From Prevotella sp. P5-108 (GTDB lineage: Bacteria; Bacteroidota; Bacteroidia; Bacteroidales; Bacteroidaceae), in the NCBI RefSeq assembly GCF_002251385.1, contig NZ_NPJJ01000002.1:18313-82312 (forward strand): DNA of 64,000 nucleotides. The letters are read 5' to 3'. Shown here one piece after another: positions 36,986-46,800 of the stretch. Both the position numbers and the translations under genes were made by a program. Position 1 is the first letter of the stretch; each line of letters starts with the position of its first letter. The notes under the pieces are model-generated. The model did no database searches, was not told where the DNA came from, and worked only from the letters and a program-made list of their open reading frames with translations.

Positions 36986-37099
36986 GGAGTTTCAGGAGTG
37001 AATGGTTATGGTAAATGCGATAGTCATTGTTGCTTGTCTATTGGTCGTGGAGTTTCAGGAGTGAATGGTTATGGTAAATGCGATAGTCATTGTTGCCAT
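36974..37099. repeat. 63-bp tandem duplication at the ribD 3' end
   Basis: Units 36974-37036 and 37037-37099 are nearly identical. Each encodes the last 20 residues of RibD plus its stop; the proximal one is used. 63 is three times 21. Confidence 0.85.
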
Positions 37100-37994
37100 A
37101 CATGCGGTTGATGTCGAGCCGTGCCGTGGCTGGCACCTGTGGTGCCTTGGTGCCTTCGCCTACCACCGCAGTACCCGTCTCTACTCGCAGTTCATCCCAG
37201 AGGTCGCGGTCTATGAATGACTTGAGCGTAGAGGCACCCCCTTCCACGATGAGGCTCTGCCGCTGCTCGGTGTAGAGACGCTCCAGAATAGCGTCGATAG
37301 TCGTGTTGTGGCTCAAGACAATCCGCTCGGGCGCCGGGCCAACCCAGTGGCGCACATTGAGCTGTGGCTTGTCGCGCTCGGCAGTCACCCTGCCCACGAG
37401 GATGGCGTCGCTCTCTGCCCGCAGACGGTGCGAGACCATCTGGGTCATGGCGTTGGATATCATCGTGGGCTTGTAGTGGTCGTCGAGGAAGCCATCAGCA
37501 GTCTGCGCCCACTTCAGGATGATGTAGGGACGATGATGGGTGTGCATAGTGATAAAACGGCGGTTGAGCCAACGACATTCGCGCTCGAGCACACCCACTC
37601 TGACCTCGATACCGGCGTCGCGGAGACGCTGGATGCCACGTCCGCTCACACGGGCGAAAGGGTCGATGCAGCCCACCACAACGCGCTTGACGCCCTTGGT
37701 CACGATGAGGTCGGCGCAGGGAGGAGTACGGCCGTAGTGGGAGCATGGCTCCAGGCTGACATAGAGTGTGGCGCGGCCGAGGAGCCCTTCGTCTTCGGGC
37801 TTGACCGATGCAAAGCAGTTGACTTCGGCATGGCCCTCGCCGCAACGCACGTGGTAACCTTCGCCGATGATGCGGTCGTCGGCCACGAGCACCGCGCCCA
37901 CCATGGGGTTAGGCTTGGCGTTCTGTTGTCCACACGCTGCCAGTTGCAGACAGCGTTTCATGTATCTTTCGTCTATATCCAGTGTTGTCATCAT
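37038..37994 (-). CDS. ribD: Bifunctional riboflavin biosynthesis protein RibD
   Basis: 318 residues; deaminates and then reduces the pyrimidine intermediate in riboflavin synthesis. The deaminase domain (residues 1-145) has the zinc site: GHAEVNC (His, catalytic Glu) and PCSHYGRTPPC (two Cys). The reductase domain (150-318) has PYIILKWAQTADGF and LIVEGGASTLKSF. Length is slightly shorter than E. coli RibD, as usual in Bacteroidetes. Its C-terminus ends in the first of two tandem copies of a 63-bp repeat. The GH20 gene lies upstream on the same strand, 4 bases away from its start. Confidence 0.94.
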   Translation of the reverse strand: MMTTLDIDERYMKRCLQLAACGQQNAKPNPMVGAVLVADDRIIGEGYHVRCGEGHAEVNCFASVKPEDEGLLGRATLYVSLEPCSHYGRTPPCADLIVTKGVKRVVVGCIDPFARVSGRGIQRLRDAGIEVRVGVLERECRWLNRRFITMHTHHRPYIILKWAQTADGFLDDHYKPTMISNAMTQMVSHRLRAESDAILVGRVTAERDKPQLNVRHWVGPAPERIVLSHNTTIDAILERLYTEQRQSLIVEGGASTLKSFIDRDLWDELRVETGTAVVGEGTKAPQVPATARLDINRMYGNNDYRIYHNHSLLKLHDQ

Positions 37995-37998
37995 TGTC

Positions 37999-40308
37999 TT
38001 ATTTATGCCAGTATTTCACTTCCACCTTCTTGCCATGCTTGTCCTTGACGGTGAGTCTCAAGTCGCCGCCGTTGTGGTCAAAGTAAGTGGCGCGTAGGGG
38101 GTGCAGACCAGCCTTCATGGCGTGTTGGCCAGTCACTTCCATAATGTCGTGCATGCCGTCGCTGTCTACCACCATCTTGTCGTCGATGATGAGTTGGCTG
38201 CCGTCATCCGAGTAGAGCGCGAAGGAGTAGATGCCGTCGTGGGGCACCTCGATATACCCCGTGATGACCAGTCCGATATTCTCACGGGCCTCGCGAGGAA
38301 TGACCACGCCATCGGTGACATATTCGCCCTTAATCTGAGCTTTCTCGATGCCGGCACAGTTGTCGCCGCCATAGTCATACCACACATTGCGCAGCCCAGG
38401 CAGCAGTTTGCCGTCCACGCCTACCGCCTCTGCCATAATCGTCTTGACCAGCGAGGTGCTCACGGCGTCGCCTTTGCGTCCGTCGGCGCCAAAGGGCCTG
38501 AAGATGAAGTGCGTGGTCTGGCTCACCGCAATCGGACCGGTATATTTGGGCGACGATACCTGTGGCATGGTGCCGTCGGTGGTATAGTGTATGCTCACCG
38601 AGGGGTCTATGCAAGCCACGCTCACCGTGTCGCTGTCGGTGAAGACGGCGGTGCGGATGAGTCCGGTCACATCGGGCAACCTGTACTGTATGCCCATCGC
38701 CTCCAGACGGGGCAGATGCTTGAGCATACGACGGCTGAAGTCTTCGTAGTCCATACGTTCAGGACGGCTCCAGGCGCGCTCTGCCACCGCCATAAACCGT
38801 GGAAAGAGCTGGTACCACATGCGTTCGGCGCTCGCTATGCGCTCTCCCCACAGACAGGAGTGGATGCCACGCACGTGCTGACTCTCTTCGGCGTTGAGGG
38901 TGGCGTAGGGGTCAAAGCGGTAGATACCTTCCATCTTGCTGGGGTCATCGCGGCCACTGAGATAGAAGTAGGAGACGGGCACGTCGATAAGGTCGTTGCC
39001 GTGGCTGGTAGCCCGCTTGGGCCCCTTGGGCAGCCACGAGCGCCACCACATCACGGTGGTGTAGGGCGAGAGACCTCCGTCGACGACGTCGTCCCAAGCA
39101 ATCATCTTGCGACCATGTGCGCGGAAGAAGTCTTCCATATAGTGGTTGAACCAGGTCTGCAGTTGAGGCTCCGAACTGAGTCCGTTGTCCTTCATGCGAC
39201 GCTGGCAGTCGGCGCAGGCACGCCAGTTCTTCATATCCACCTCGTCGCCACCGATGTGTACGTATTCATAGGGGAAGAGACCAAAGACCTCGGTCCAAAC
39301 GTTCTTGCAGAACTCCAGCATGGTGTCCTTGCCGGGGCACATAGGTGTCGAGAAGAGTCGTCCCCACCGCGTATCTTCCGAGCAGGAGAGGCCGCCCACA
39401 CACTGGATGGCAGCCAGACTGTGGCCGGGCATGTCCAACTCGGGTATCACGTCGATGCCACGCTCGGCGGCATAAGCCACGACGCGTCTCACGTCGTCCT
39501 GGGTGTAGTAGCCGCCATACTCGCGCGAGCCGTCATCAGCGGTGCGCATCTTCTCTTCGGGCAGCAGCAGATTGGGCATGTCCTCCTGCTCCGCGCGCTT
39601 GAGGCAGAGCGAGTCCTGACCGTTGAGCCGGCGCCAGCCACCCTTGAGCGTGAGCGCGGGATAACGCTTGATTTCGATACGCCAGCCCTGGTCGTCGGTG
39701 AGATGCCAGTGGAAGCGGTTCATCTTGTAGTATGCCATCATGTCGAGCACCCGCTCTATCTCGCCCACCGTGTAGAAGTGGCGCGAGCAGTCTATCATGA
39801 ATCCTCTCCAGCCAAACTGCGGCGCGTCGCTTACCTTCACGCCAGCCACCGTCGCTCCTGTGTCCGGTGCAGCAGGCATCAGTTGGCGCAGAGTGGCTAT
39901 GCCGTTGACCACTCCGGCATAGTCGCCGCCCTCGATGGTGGCTCCCTTGGCGCCGACGCTCAGCCAGTAGGCTCCGCTGCCGAGACTGCGGTCGAGCCCC
40001 AGCCTTATGTCGCCCTTCTTGCCGCCAGTCCTTACCTTGCGACCCGTCTGCTGCGTCAGGGCATCAGCCAGATATGTCGCGGCGTGGCCAAGAGCCTTGT
40101 CGGTGGTGCCTACGGTGAGCGTGGCGGGCAGAGTCCACGTGGTGCCCACGGTCTCCATCTCTACGGGTTGCGGGATGATGGCCGTCTGCTGTGCCCGGGC
40201 GCTGCCGGCGAGCCACAATGCGGCTGCCGCGACCCACATTCGGCCCGCGATAGCGGCTATTCTGGCGCCTGCTGATTTTTTATAACCCTCTTTCCGTTTC
40301 ATATCCAT
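37999..40308 (-). CDS. Exported beta-N-acetylhexosaminidase, GH20, with PA14-like C-terminal domain
   Basis: 769 residues. A signal peptide with a long basic start ends near GSARAQ. Residues about 40-165 form the GH20 N-terminal domain. The barrel follows (FGWRGFMIDCSRHFY, FHWHLTDDQGWRIEI, DVIPELDMPGHS). HIGGDEVDMKNW near residue 345 holds the catalytic Asp-Glu pair, and MWWRSW and SCLWGE are also typical. After it come a chitobiase-like sandwich (IHYTTDGTMPQ) and a PA14-like carbohydrate-binding domain (DGIYSFALYSDDGSQLIIDD). It removes terminal GlcNAc or GalNAc from host or microbial glycans. ATG 40302 is an alternative start. ribD follows after 4 bases, so they may be co-transcribed. Confidence 0.94.
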   Translation of the reverse strand: MDMKRKEGYKKSAGARIAAIAGRMWVAAAALWLAGSARAQQTAIIPQPVEMETVGTTWTLPATLTVGTTDKALGHAATYLADALTQQTGRKVRTGGKKGDIRLGLDRSLGSGAYWLSVGAKGATIEGGDYAGVVNGIATLRQLMPAAPDTGATVAGVKVSDAPQFGWRGFMIDCSRHFYTVGEIERVLDMMAYYKMNRFHWHLTDDQGWRIEIKRYPALTLKGGWRRLNGQDSLCLKRAEQEDMPNLLLPEEKMRTADDGSREYGGYYTQDDVRRVVAYAAERGIDVIPELDMPGHSLAAIQCVGGLSCSEDTRWGRLFSTPMCPGKDTMLEFCKNVWTEVFGLFPYEYVHIGGDEVDMKNWRACADCQRRMKDNGLSSEPQLQTWFNHYMEDFFRAHGRKMIAWDDVVDGGLSPYTTVMWWRSWLPKGPKRATSHGNDLIDVPVSYFYLSGRDDPSKMEGIYRFDPYATLNAEESQHVRGIHSCLWGERIASAERMWYQLFPRFMAVAERAWSRPERMDYEDFSRRMLKHLPRLEAMGIQYRLPDVTGLIRTAVFTDSDTVSVACIDPSVSIHYTTDGTMPQVSSPKYTGPIAVSQTTHFIFRPFGADGRKGDAVSTSLVKTIMAEAVGVDGKLLPGLRNVWYDYGGDNCAGIEKAQIKGEYVTDGVVIPREARENIGLVITGYIEVPHDGIYSFALYSDDGSQLIIDDKMVVDSDGMHDIMEVTGQHAMKAGLHPLRATYFDHNGGDLRLTVKDKHGKKVEVKYWHK

Positions 40309-40317
40309 ATTTTTTTA

Positions 40318-40325
40318 TAACTTTG
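40318..40325 (+). promoter_or_regulatory. prmC: prmC operon -7 box, unusually close to the start codon
   Basis: TAACTTTG ends 5 bases before ATG 40331. The expected transcript start falls on or next to the A of the ATG, so the message may be leaderless. Confidence 0.6.
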
Positions 40326-40330
40326 TGCGT

Positions 40331-41155
40331 ATGACATACAATGAGTTGTGCCGAAGGCTTTCGCCTCTGTATGGCGAAGGCGAGGCTCGCGCCATCGTGC
40401 GCATGGTGGTCGAAGACGAGTTCGGCCTTTCGCCCACCGATATATATATGGGCAAAGTTAACCAATTATCCGCAGACGAGCGAGCAAATCTGGAGGAAAT
40501 TGTGGCAAGGATAGCCAACTATGAGCCCGTCCAGTATGTGCTGGGCCATGCCGATTTCAGCGGACGCCGCTTTGCCGTGGCGCCGGGAGTGCTTATTCCC
40601 CGCCCCGAGACGGCTCTGCTCATCCCCATGATAGGCAGCGCCGCCGCCCGCCCCTTCACCCTGCTCGACATCGGCACCGGCTCGGGCTGCATCGCCATCA
40701 CCGCCGCGCTCGACTATCCCGACGCCACGGTCACGGCGTGGGACATCTCCGACGACGCGCTTCGCATAGCCCGCGCCAATGCCACCCGCCTGGGTGCCCA
40801 GGTGTGCTTTGAGCGACAGGATGCCCTGGCGCCGCCCGCCGACACCGCCCTTTGGGATGTCATCGTGAGCAATCCGCCCTATATCTGCATGAGCGAGCGA
40901 GCCGAGATGAGCCCCCATGTGCTCGACCACGAACCTGCCACGGCGCTCTTTGTGCCCGACAGCGACCCACTGCTCTTCTATCGCGCCATAGCCCGCTATG
41001 CCACCCGCGCGCTCAAGCCCGGCGGCACCCTGCTTTTCGAGATCAACGCCCTCTACGCCTCCGAGACCAGCGCCATGCTCCACGCACTGGGCTTTGCCGC
41101 CTCCGTAGAGCGCGACCAGTACGACCGTCCACGTTTTATCATCGCCCGACTATGA
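40331..41155 (+). CDS. prmC: Release factor glutamine methyltransferase
   Basis: 274 residues. PrmC methylates the GGQ glutamine of peptide release factors. The N-terminal helical domain (1-90) ends in EPVQYVLGHADFSGRRF. The SAM-binding motif is LLDIGTGSGCIAI. The catalytic SNPPYI is the hallmark of amide N-methyltransferases. Start MTYNELCRRL fits family length. It heads an operon prmC-recX-comF with overlapping ends (ATGA with recX). The promoter lies immediately before the ATG. Confidence 0.95.
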   Translation: MTYNELCRRLSPLYGEGEARAIVRMVVEDEFGLSPTDIYMGKVNQLSADERANLEEIVARIANYEPVQYVLGHADFSGRRFAVAPGVLIPRPETALLIPMIGSAAARPFTLLDIGTGSGCIAITAALDYPDATVTAWDISDDALRIARANATRLGAQVCFERQDALAPPADTALWDVIVSNPPYICMSERAEMSPHVLDHEPATALFVPDSDPLLFYRAIARYATRALKPGGTLLFEINALYASETSAMLHALGFAASVERDQYDRPRFIIARL

Positions 41156-41628
41156 AACCACTGTCCGAAGAACAGGCACTCAAACGCCTCGCCGCCCTGT
41201 GTTCCCAAGCCGAATACTGCCAGGGCGACATGATGAAGAAGATGGAGCAGTGGGGACTCGCCGACGATGCCTGCAGCCGCATCATCGACTATCTCGTCGA
41301 CAACCGCTACGTAGACGACAGCCGCTACTGCCGCTGTTTTGTCGAAGACAAGATAAGGTACAACGGCTGGGGACGACGCAAGATAGAACAGGCACTGTAT
41401 GCCAAGCAGGTATCTGCCAGCATCTATCGCCCCATCCTCGACGAGGTGCCCGCCGAGACCTATGTCGACATCCTGCGGCCTATGCTCACCCAGAAGTGGC
41501 GCACCATTACCGGTCGCAATGACTACGAACGCAGTCAGAAACTCATCCGTTTTGCTCTTGGTCGTGGCTTCGACTACGACATCATCCGTCGTTGCATCGA
41601 CGGCATCACCTCTCTGCCCGATGATTGA
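41152..41628 (+). CDS. recX: Regulatory protein RecX
   Basis: 158 residues made of three tandem three-helix repeats, the RecX architecture. RRKIEQALYAKQVSASIYRPIL and the segments SRIIDYLVDNRYVDDSRYCRCFVEDKIR and KLIRFALGRGFDYDIIRRCI match family patterns. RecX binds RecA filaments and limits recombination. ATG 41152 overlaps the prmC stop; the end overlaps comF by 8 bases, so all three are translationally coupled. Confidence 0.9.
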   Translation: MKPLSEEQALKRLAALCSQAEYCQGDMMKKMEQWGLADDACSRIIDYLVDNRYVDDSRYCRCFVEDKIRYNGWGRRKIEQALYAKQVSASIYRPILDEVPAETYVDILRPMLTQKWRTITGRNDYERSQKLIRFALGRGFDYDIIRRCIDGITSLPDD

Positions 41629-42316
41629 CCTCTCCGCCCGACTCCACGACCTGCTCTGCACACGCCACTGCGCCATGTGCGGCGAGCGACTCTCTTCCGG
41701 CGAGCACGCGCTCTGCTCGGTCTGCAACGCCTGCCTGCCCCGCACGGGCTACGACGCCTCTCCCGCCGACAATGATATGGCCCACATGTTCTGGGGCCGC
41801 ATCCCCATCGAGCGCTGTGGCGCCCTGTTCTTCTACAAGGGCGGCAGCGGAGCCAGCCAGTTGGTCTACGACCTCAAGTACAACGACTCGCCCGACACCG
41901 CCGAAGCCCTTGGCGCCATGCTTGCCACCGAGTATGGTGCAGCGTCCTTCTTCGACGGCATCGATGTCATCGTGCCCGTTCCCCTGAGCCGCGACCGCAT
42001 CCGCGAGCGTGGCTACAACCAGAGCGTCGAGATTGCCCGCGGCATAAGCCATGTCACGGGCATCGCCGTCGATGCCGGTGCCGTGGGGCGCATGCACTTT
42101 GAGTCGAGCCAGACCCACAAGCAGCGCTGGGACCGCAACGACAACGTAGCCCATGTCTTCCGCACCATTCACCCCGAGCGCTTCAGCCACCGCCACATAC
42201 TCCTCGTCGACGACGTGGCCACCACCGGCGCCACCCTTTGCGCCTGCGCCCAGGAGATAGAGAAGGCGGGCGATGTTACCTTCTCCATCCTCACCTTGGG
42301 CTTTGTCAAGGCCTGA
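41621..42316 (+). CDS. ComF family amidophosphoribosyltransferase-like protein
   Basis: 231 residues. The N-terminal zinc ribbon has CAMCGERL and CSVCNACL. The phosphoribosyltransferase-like domain follows: VIVPVPLSRDRIRERGYNQS, then the PRPP loop LLVDDVATTGATLCACA. ComF proteins aid uptake or processing of DNA during competence in some bacteria; here the cellular role is uncertain. ATG 41621 is chosen because the zinc ribbon begins 17 codons later; the frame itself opens at 41399 inside recX. Confidence 0.92.
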   Translation: MIDLSARLHDLLCTRHCAMCGERLSSGEHALCSVCNACLPRTGYDASPADNDMAHMFWGRIPIERCGALFFYKGGSGASQLVYDLKYNDSPDTAEALGAMLATEYGAASFFDGIDVIVPVPLSRDRIRERGYNQSVEIARGISHVTGIAVDAGAVGRMHFESSQTHKQRWDRNDNVAHVFRTIHPERFSHRHILLVDDVATTGATLCACAQEIEKAGDVTFSILTLGFVKA

Positions 42317-42422
42317 CCAGCCACCGTCTCCGCTTCTGCGCCATCGGTCTGCAGAAGCGCCCCCATACCCTTACCTTATTATATAGTCATCTCTCTGCCG
42401 CCAAAATCATTATTTTTGGGTA

Positions 42423-42453
42423 TTGTGCAGTCCTCTGAACCTCGCTAACTTTG
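42423..42453 (+). promoter_or_regulatory. fldA: Flavodoxin gene promoter
   Basis: TTG (42423-42425), a 20-base spacer, and TAACTTTG (42446-42453), about 60 bases before the start codon. Confidence 0.65.
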
Positions 42454-42514
42454 TAGCGGTGATACAATCATCGACTACAGACTCATTATTATCAATTCAA
42501 AAACCAAGAAGATT

Positions 42515-43012
42515 ATGAAGAAAACAGTGATTATCTACGGCTCAAGCACCGGCACCTGCGAGGAACTCGCCGGCAGAATAGGCGCCCGACTGGGGGTAGA
42601 CGATGTCATCGGCGTCGGTGACCTCGACGACAGCGTCATAGCCTCCAACGACAACCTCATCCTGGGTACATCTACGTGGGGTGCCGGCGAGATGCAGGAC
42701 GACTGGTACGACGGCGTGCGCACCCTCCGCGGTGCCGACCTCTCGGGCAAGACCGTGGCCCTCTTTGGCTGCGGCGACTCCGAGTCTTATCCCGACACCT
42801 TTGCGGGTGGTATGGGCGAACTCTACCAGGCTGTCGTCGGTGCCGGAGCCCACGTGGTGGGAGCGGTGCCAGTCGACGGCTACACCTTTGATGCCTCCGA
42901 CGCCGTGGTCGACGGCCACTTTGTGGGCCTTGCCCTCGACGAGGTCAACGAGTCCGACAAGACCGACGCGCGCATCGACGCCTGGGCAGCCGCCATCACC
43001 CCCAGTCTCTGA
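42515..43012 (+). CDS. fldA: Flavodoxin
   Basis: 165 residues, long-chain type. The FMN phosphate loop is YGSSTGTCEELA. TSTWGAGEMQDDWYDG holds the aromatic residue that stacks on the flavin, and FGCGDSESYPDTF is the second flavin loop. It carries electrons for anaerobic enzymes. It has its own promoter and is followed after 46 bases by a DUF2023 gene, a pairing found in other Bacteroides genomes. Confidence 0.95.
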   Translation: MKKTVIIYGSSTGTCEELAGRIGARLGVDDVIGVGDLDDSVIASNDNLILGTSTWGAGEMQDDWYDGVRTLRGADLSGKTVALFGCGDSESYPDTFAGGMGELYQAVVGAGAHVVGAVPVDGYTFDASDAVVDGHFVGLALDEVNESDKTDARIDAWAAAITPSL

Positions 43013-43058
43013 CCAGACCATCCCCGTTTCGCCATTCTCCACATTAAAAGTCACAATC

Positions 43059-43480
43059 ATGCAGCAAACCACGCTATTACCCGTAGATATGAAGGTACTG
43101 ATGAACCATATCTACGAATACAAGAAGGGAGTGCGCCGTATGGTGCTCTTCACGTTCAACAAGAAGTATGAGGAATTTGCCCGGCGCGTCTGGAGAGCCA
43201 GCACATCCACTACATCATCCAGCCCGTGGGCAACGACCGCCTCAATCTTTACTTCGGGCGCGAGGAGTGTCTCAACGCCATACGCATGATGGTGACGCGC
43301 TCGCTCAATCTGCTCACCCCCGAAGAGGACTTCATGCTCGGCGCCATGCTGGGTTATGATATCTGCACCCAGTGTGAGCGCTACTGCGAGCGCAAGGGCC
43401 GCTGCGCGCAGGGCGATGCCCATTGCGCTAGAGGCGATACCCTCTGCGCCCGTGGCGATGCCCTCCAGTCGTGTGGCTGA
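43059..43480 (+). pseudogene. DUF2023 family protein gene with a -1 frameshift and a repeat-derived tail
   Basis: From ATG 43059 the frame reads MKVLMNHIYEYKKGVRRMVL and [13 protein letters not shown], then leaves the family. From about 43189 the adjacent frame continues exactly where the family should ([20 protein letters not shown], then [20 protein letters not shown]). A single base missing in the GCGCG area explains it. The C-terminus is extended by three 21-bp units (43403-43465) that encode heptapeptides [21 protein letters not shown]. It lies downstream of flavodoxin. Either a recent pseudogene, a programmed frameshift or an error in the sequence. Known function: none established. Confidence 0.78.
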
Positions 43481-43490
43481 TGCCTTGGCT

Positions 43491-43580
43491 GGCTCGTAAC
43501 GTAAGTCACGAGGGCTCGTATCAATAGGCACGGGCTTACGTATCAAATGTCACGAGGGCTCGTATCAATAGGCACGAGCC
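43491..43580. repeat. 22-bp palindromic unit cluster, locus 3
   Basis: Four units (GGCTCGTATCAATAGGCACG type), orientation opposite to locus 2. It directly follows the frameshifted DUF2023 gene and its 21-bp heptad repeats. Confidence 0.8.
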
Positions 43581-43680
43581 GCTGGAGGTCATCAGCAGGT
43601 TGCTGGAGGTCATCATAATTCTGCTGGAGGTCATCATAATTCTGCTGGAGGTCATCAGCAGATTGGTGGAGATGGTTGCG
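43581..43680. repeat. 21-bp tandem array, inverted copy of the array at 30042-30150
   Basis: About five units of CTGGAGGTCATCAGCAGGTT(G) type, the reverse complement of the locus 2 unit. It has the same neighbour palindrome cluster in the same relative order. Confidence 0.8.
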
Positions 43681-43691
43681 GGATATACCAC

Positions 43692-43736
43692 AAGAGAGAG
43701 CGTAATGCCCATGACGGGCTTTACGCTCTCTCTCGT
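43692..43736. terminator. Hairpin between the flavodoxin unit and the giant secreted gene
   Basis: AGAGAGAGCGTAA pairs with TTACGCTCTCTCT, with further pairing inward and one mismatch. It lies between convergent genes and could serve both. Confidence 0.6.
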
Positions 43737-43823
43737 TGTTGTATTATGCTCTCTTGCCGCAGCCTTGCGTCCTATAGTCGCAGCCTTGCGCTCTTTTGTC
43801 GTCGCGGGCGCAGCGGCGGGCGG

Positions 43824-46800
43824 CTACTTGATTATTATCTTCTTGTCGCGGGTGATGTAGACACCGGGCTTGAGTCCGCTGAGCGACTCGCCGGGCTGTC
43901 TCACCATCACGCCGTTGAGGTCGTAGACGGCGTTGCGGCTGTCGGTGATGCTCACGGGTGGGGTGATGCCGGTGGCGCTGCCTATACCCAGTGATATGGG
44001 CGACGCCGAGCCGTTGTCGGCATGGAAATAGCCACGGAAGCGGGTGGTATAGACACTCGCGGCGGCGTCGACATAGTAGAACTTGTCGCTGCTGATGTAG
44101 TAGTTGCCGTCGTCGGTGGCTATGGGATAGATGCTATAGGCGCCTATGAAGCTGTAGCCGTCCTTGCTGTCGGCGGGCACGCCCCGCTCGGGTTTCTGGG
44201 TAGTGGTGACGCCCAGGTCGTAGAGCATGGTGGGGTTCTCGTCATGGGCATACGCCGGACTGTTAATCTTGGTGGGCTTGATGAGGTAGGGCGTGTTGGC
44301 CTCCATCGTGTTGACGGGGGCAAACATGAGCGTGGTGCCGCTCACGCCAGTCATCTGTGCCACCAGGGTACCCTGTCCGAACACTGCCTCTGGGTTGTCT
44401 ACCGCGCAGGGCAGACAGATGGTGTTCCATGTGCCCTTATGGAATGAGCGGTAGAGGCTCACCTTAGCTGCCTCGACATCTTCGGGGGTGTAGTCGGCAC
44501 CCTCGTTGAGCAGCACGTTGACGGGCGTCATGTCGCGATAGACCACCTCGACCTCGGTGGGACCCTCGACGGTTAGGGTGTAGGGCGTCATCTCCTTGAG
44601 GGTACCGTTGATGCGATAGCCCACCAACCGGAAGTTGTCCTTTGCCCTGGCGTCGAGCACCAGCTTGGTATTGTAGTCGTAGTAGCCGGTCGAGACGTCG
44701 ATGTCGCCTTCTGCGCTGTTGCAGTTTACGTCGACCTTGTACGACTCGGCCTGGAATACCGCCGAGAAGTCCTTGGTGCTGCGCGCCTCGGTGGTGAATA
44801 CCTCGTCGGTCGATACTATCTGGTCGTCGGCATTGCTCTTCCAGTGTACAAACTTATATCCCGTGTTGGGCGTGGCGGTGAAGGTCATCGTGCGTCCATA
44901 GGGCGCTGTGCTGGCTATGGCTGCGGTGCCCGCCTTGAGCGGTGCCTTACGCGTGGTGACCTTGCGGCCCTCCTCGCCCTCGATGACGCAGTCTACGTTG
45001 CCACACTCGGGCAGCGGCAGCACCTTGACATTGAAGTGCACCAGACCGTCCTTGAAGAGCATCCATCTCACCTGCTTGCCCTCGGCCCCCATGAAGCCTT
45101 CGGCATCGCGTATGTTCTCGCTCTTGACCTGCAGCGCGTAGAAGCCGTTGTCGGTGAGGGCTGCGGTGTTGATCTTGAACTCGCGCTTGTTGTCGGCGGT
45201 GGCTGGGGTGATGGGCAGCGCTGTGGTCTGGGGCTTGCCCTCGAGTCGCAGCACGATGTCGTCGCGGGTGAAGGTCTGGGTGTCTATGTCCTTGTTGAAC
45301 TTGACCGTAAGCTCGGTGATGGGCTTTTCGGCTATCTGGTCGTCTTCGGGCACGGTCTCGATGCTTACCACATCGAGGCGCAGCTCGGGCATCGGCTCAA
45401 ACTCCACTATGTACTTCACTGTACCTGGGCCGCTGCTCAGGTCGGCTATGTGCAGACGGTAGTCGAGCAGTGGGTCTATGCCGTCCTGCAGCGTGTAGTC
45501 GGTGGTCCAGAAGTTGTCGGAATCGAGGGTCTCGCCCGTGGTCTCGTTCTTGATGCTCAGTATCTTGGCATACTTGCCCGCCGGGTTGGCCACCGAGGTG
45601 TAGAACCACTGCCTCTGCGCCACATCGACGGTGATGCGGTACTTGCTGTCGCCGAGCGCCTCTATCCTGGTGGCATCGCGCAGCGCCACGAGGTCTTCGT
45701 CGGTGCCGTTGGCGAAGTAGATATGGTCTGGGTCGTCGAACGCGTCGGGATAGTCGTTGGTTATCCATGCGCGGTAGGTCTTCTCGCCTATTCTGGCATT
45801 GATGCTGTGTATCAGCTCGTGTATGGATACGCGGTCAAGGAGCGAGAGGTCGGGGTTGCCATAGTCTGTGACGTGGGTCACGCTCACATCGTACTGGGTG
45901 AAGTGGCCGAGCAGCGACGAGGTGAGCTCCCATGTGGCATACGACGCCTCGCCCGCCTTGATGGTGCCAAACTGTGTGGCGACATCGCTGGAGAGCGCCA
46001 TGGTCTTCTCGCCTCCGTTGAGGCTCGAGCTGAGTATGGCAAAGTCTATCATGAGTCCCTTCTGGTTGTCCACGATTTGTGGCTGCTGGGTAATCATGCG
46101 CACGTTGTTGGCGTCGCCGTTGCCCTTGTTGTGTATGAGCACGGAGAACTCGGCTGGCACCACGGGCTCTATGACATCCTCGGTAAGCGGGTTGTCGCCA
46201 TAGATGTCGCGCTGCATGAAATACGTGAGGTCGAGGTCGGGCGATGGCTTCACCTGCAGGCTCACGGGGAAGAGCGAGCGGGTCTGGTCGGTGGCGCCGT
46301 CGTTGAATGCGAGCGTTCCGCCAAAGCTGTAGGTGGTCACATTCTCGGGTGCGGCATACTTGGTGGGTATGAAGAGGAATGTGGCTACACCCTTCTTGCC
46401 TGCGGGCAGGGTCCACTCGCCGTCCTTTTCGCCTCCGAAGCCTTCTATCTTCTCTACCTGTATTTCCATCTCGTGTCGGGTGGCTATAGCTCCGGTCTCC
46501 ATGTTGGTGGCGTTGACATTGACCATGATGTGGCTCATGTCAGAGTTGGAGCCGTTGTCGATGGTCAGCGTGCCGCGGAATGCCTGTCGGGTGAGCACCA
46601 GCTTCTGCTTGATTTCGAGCTTCACCTCGGCGCAGGTGTTCTGCGAGGCAGTCTCCTGGTAGAGCAGCCAGTCCTTGCGGGCGCTGTTCATCAGGTCGTC
46701 GAGGGTGGCAAAGCCCATGTCGACCATCTGTGCCACGATGTCGTCTCTCTCTCGTACTATGCGGGCGAGCTTGTCTTCGTCGGGATGGTTGTCGCTGTCG

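Noticed and set aside
38101..40275. 724-residue plus-strand frame opposite the GH20 gene
   Set aside because: GH20 catalytic motifs are unambiguous on the minus strand; the plus frame matches no family pattern.
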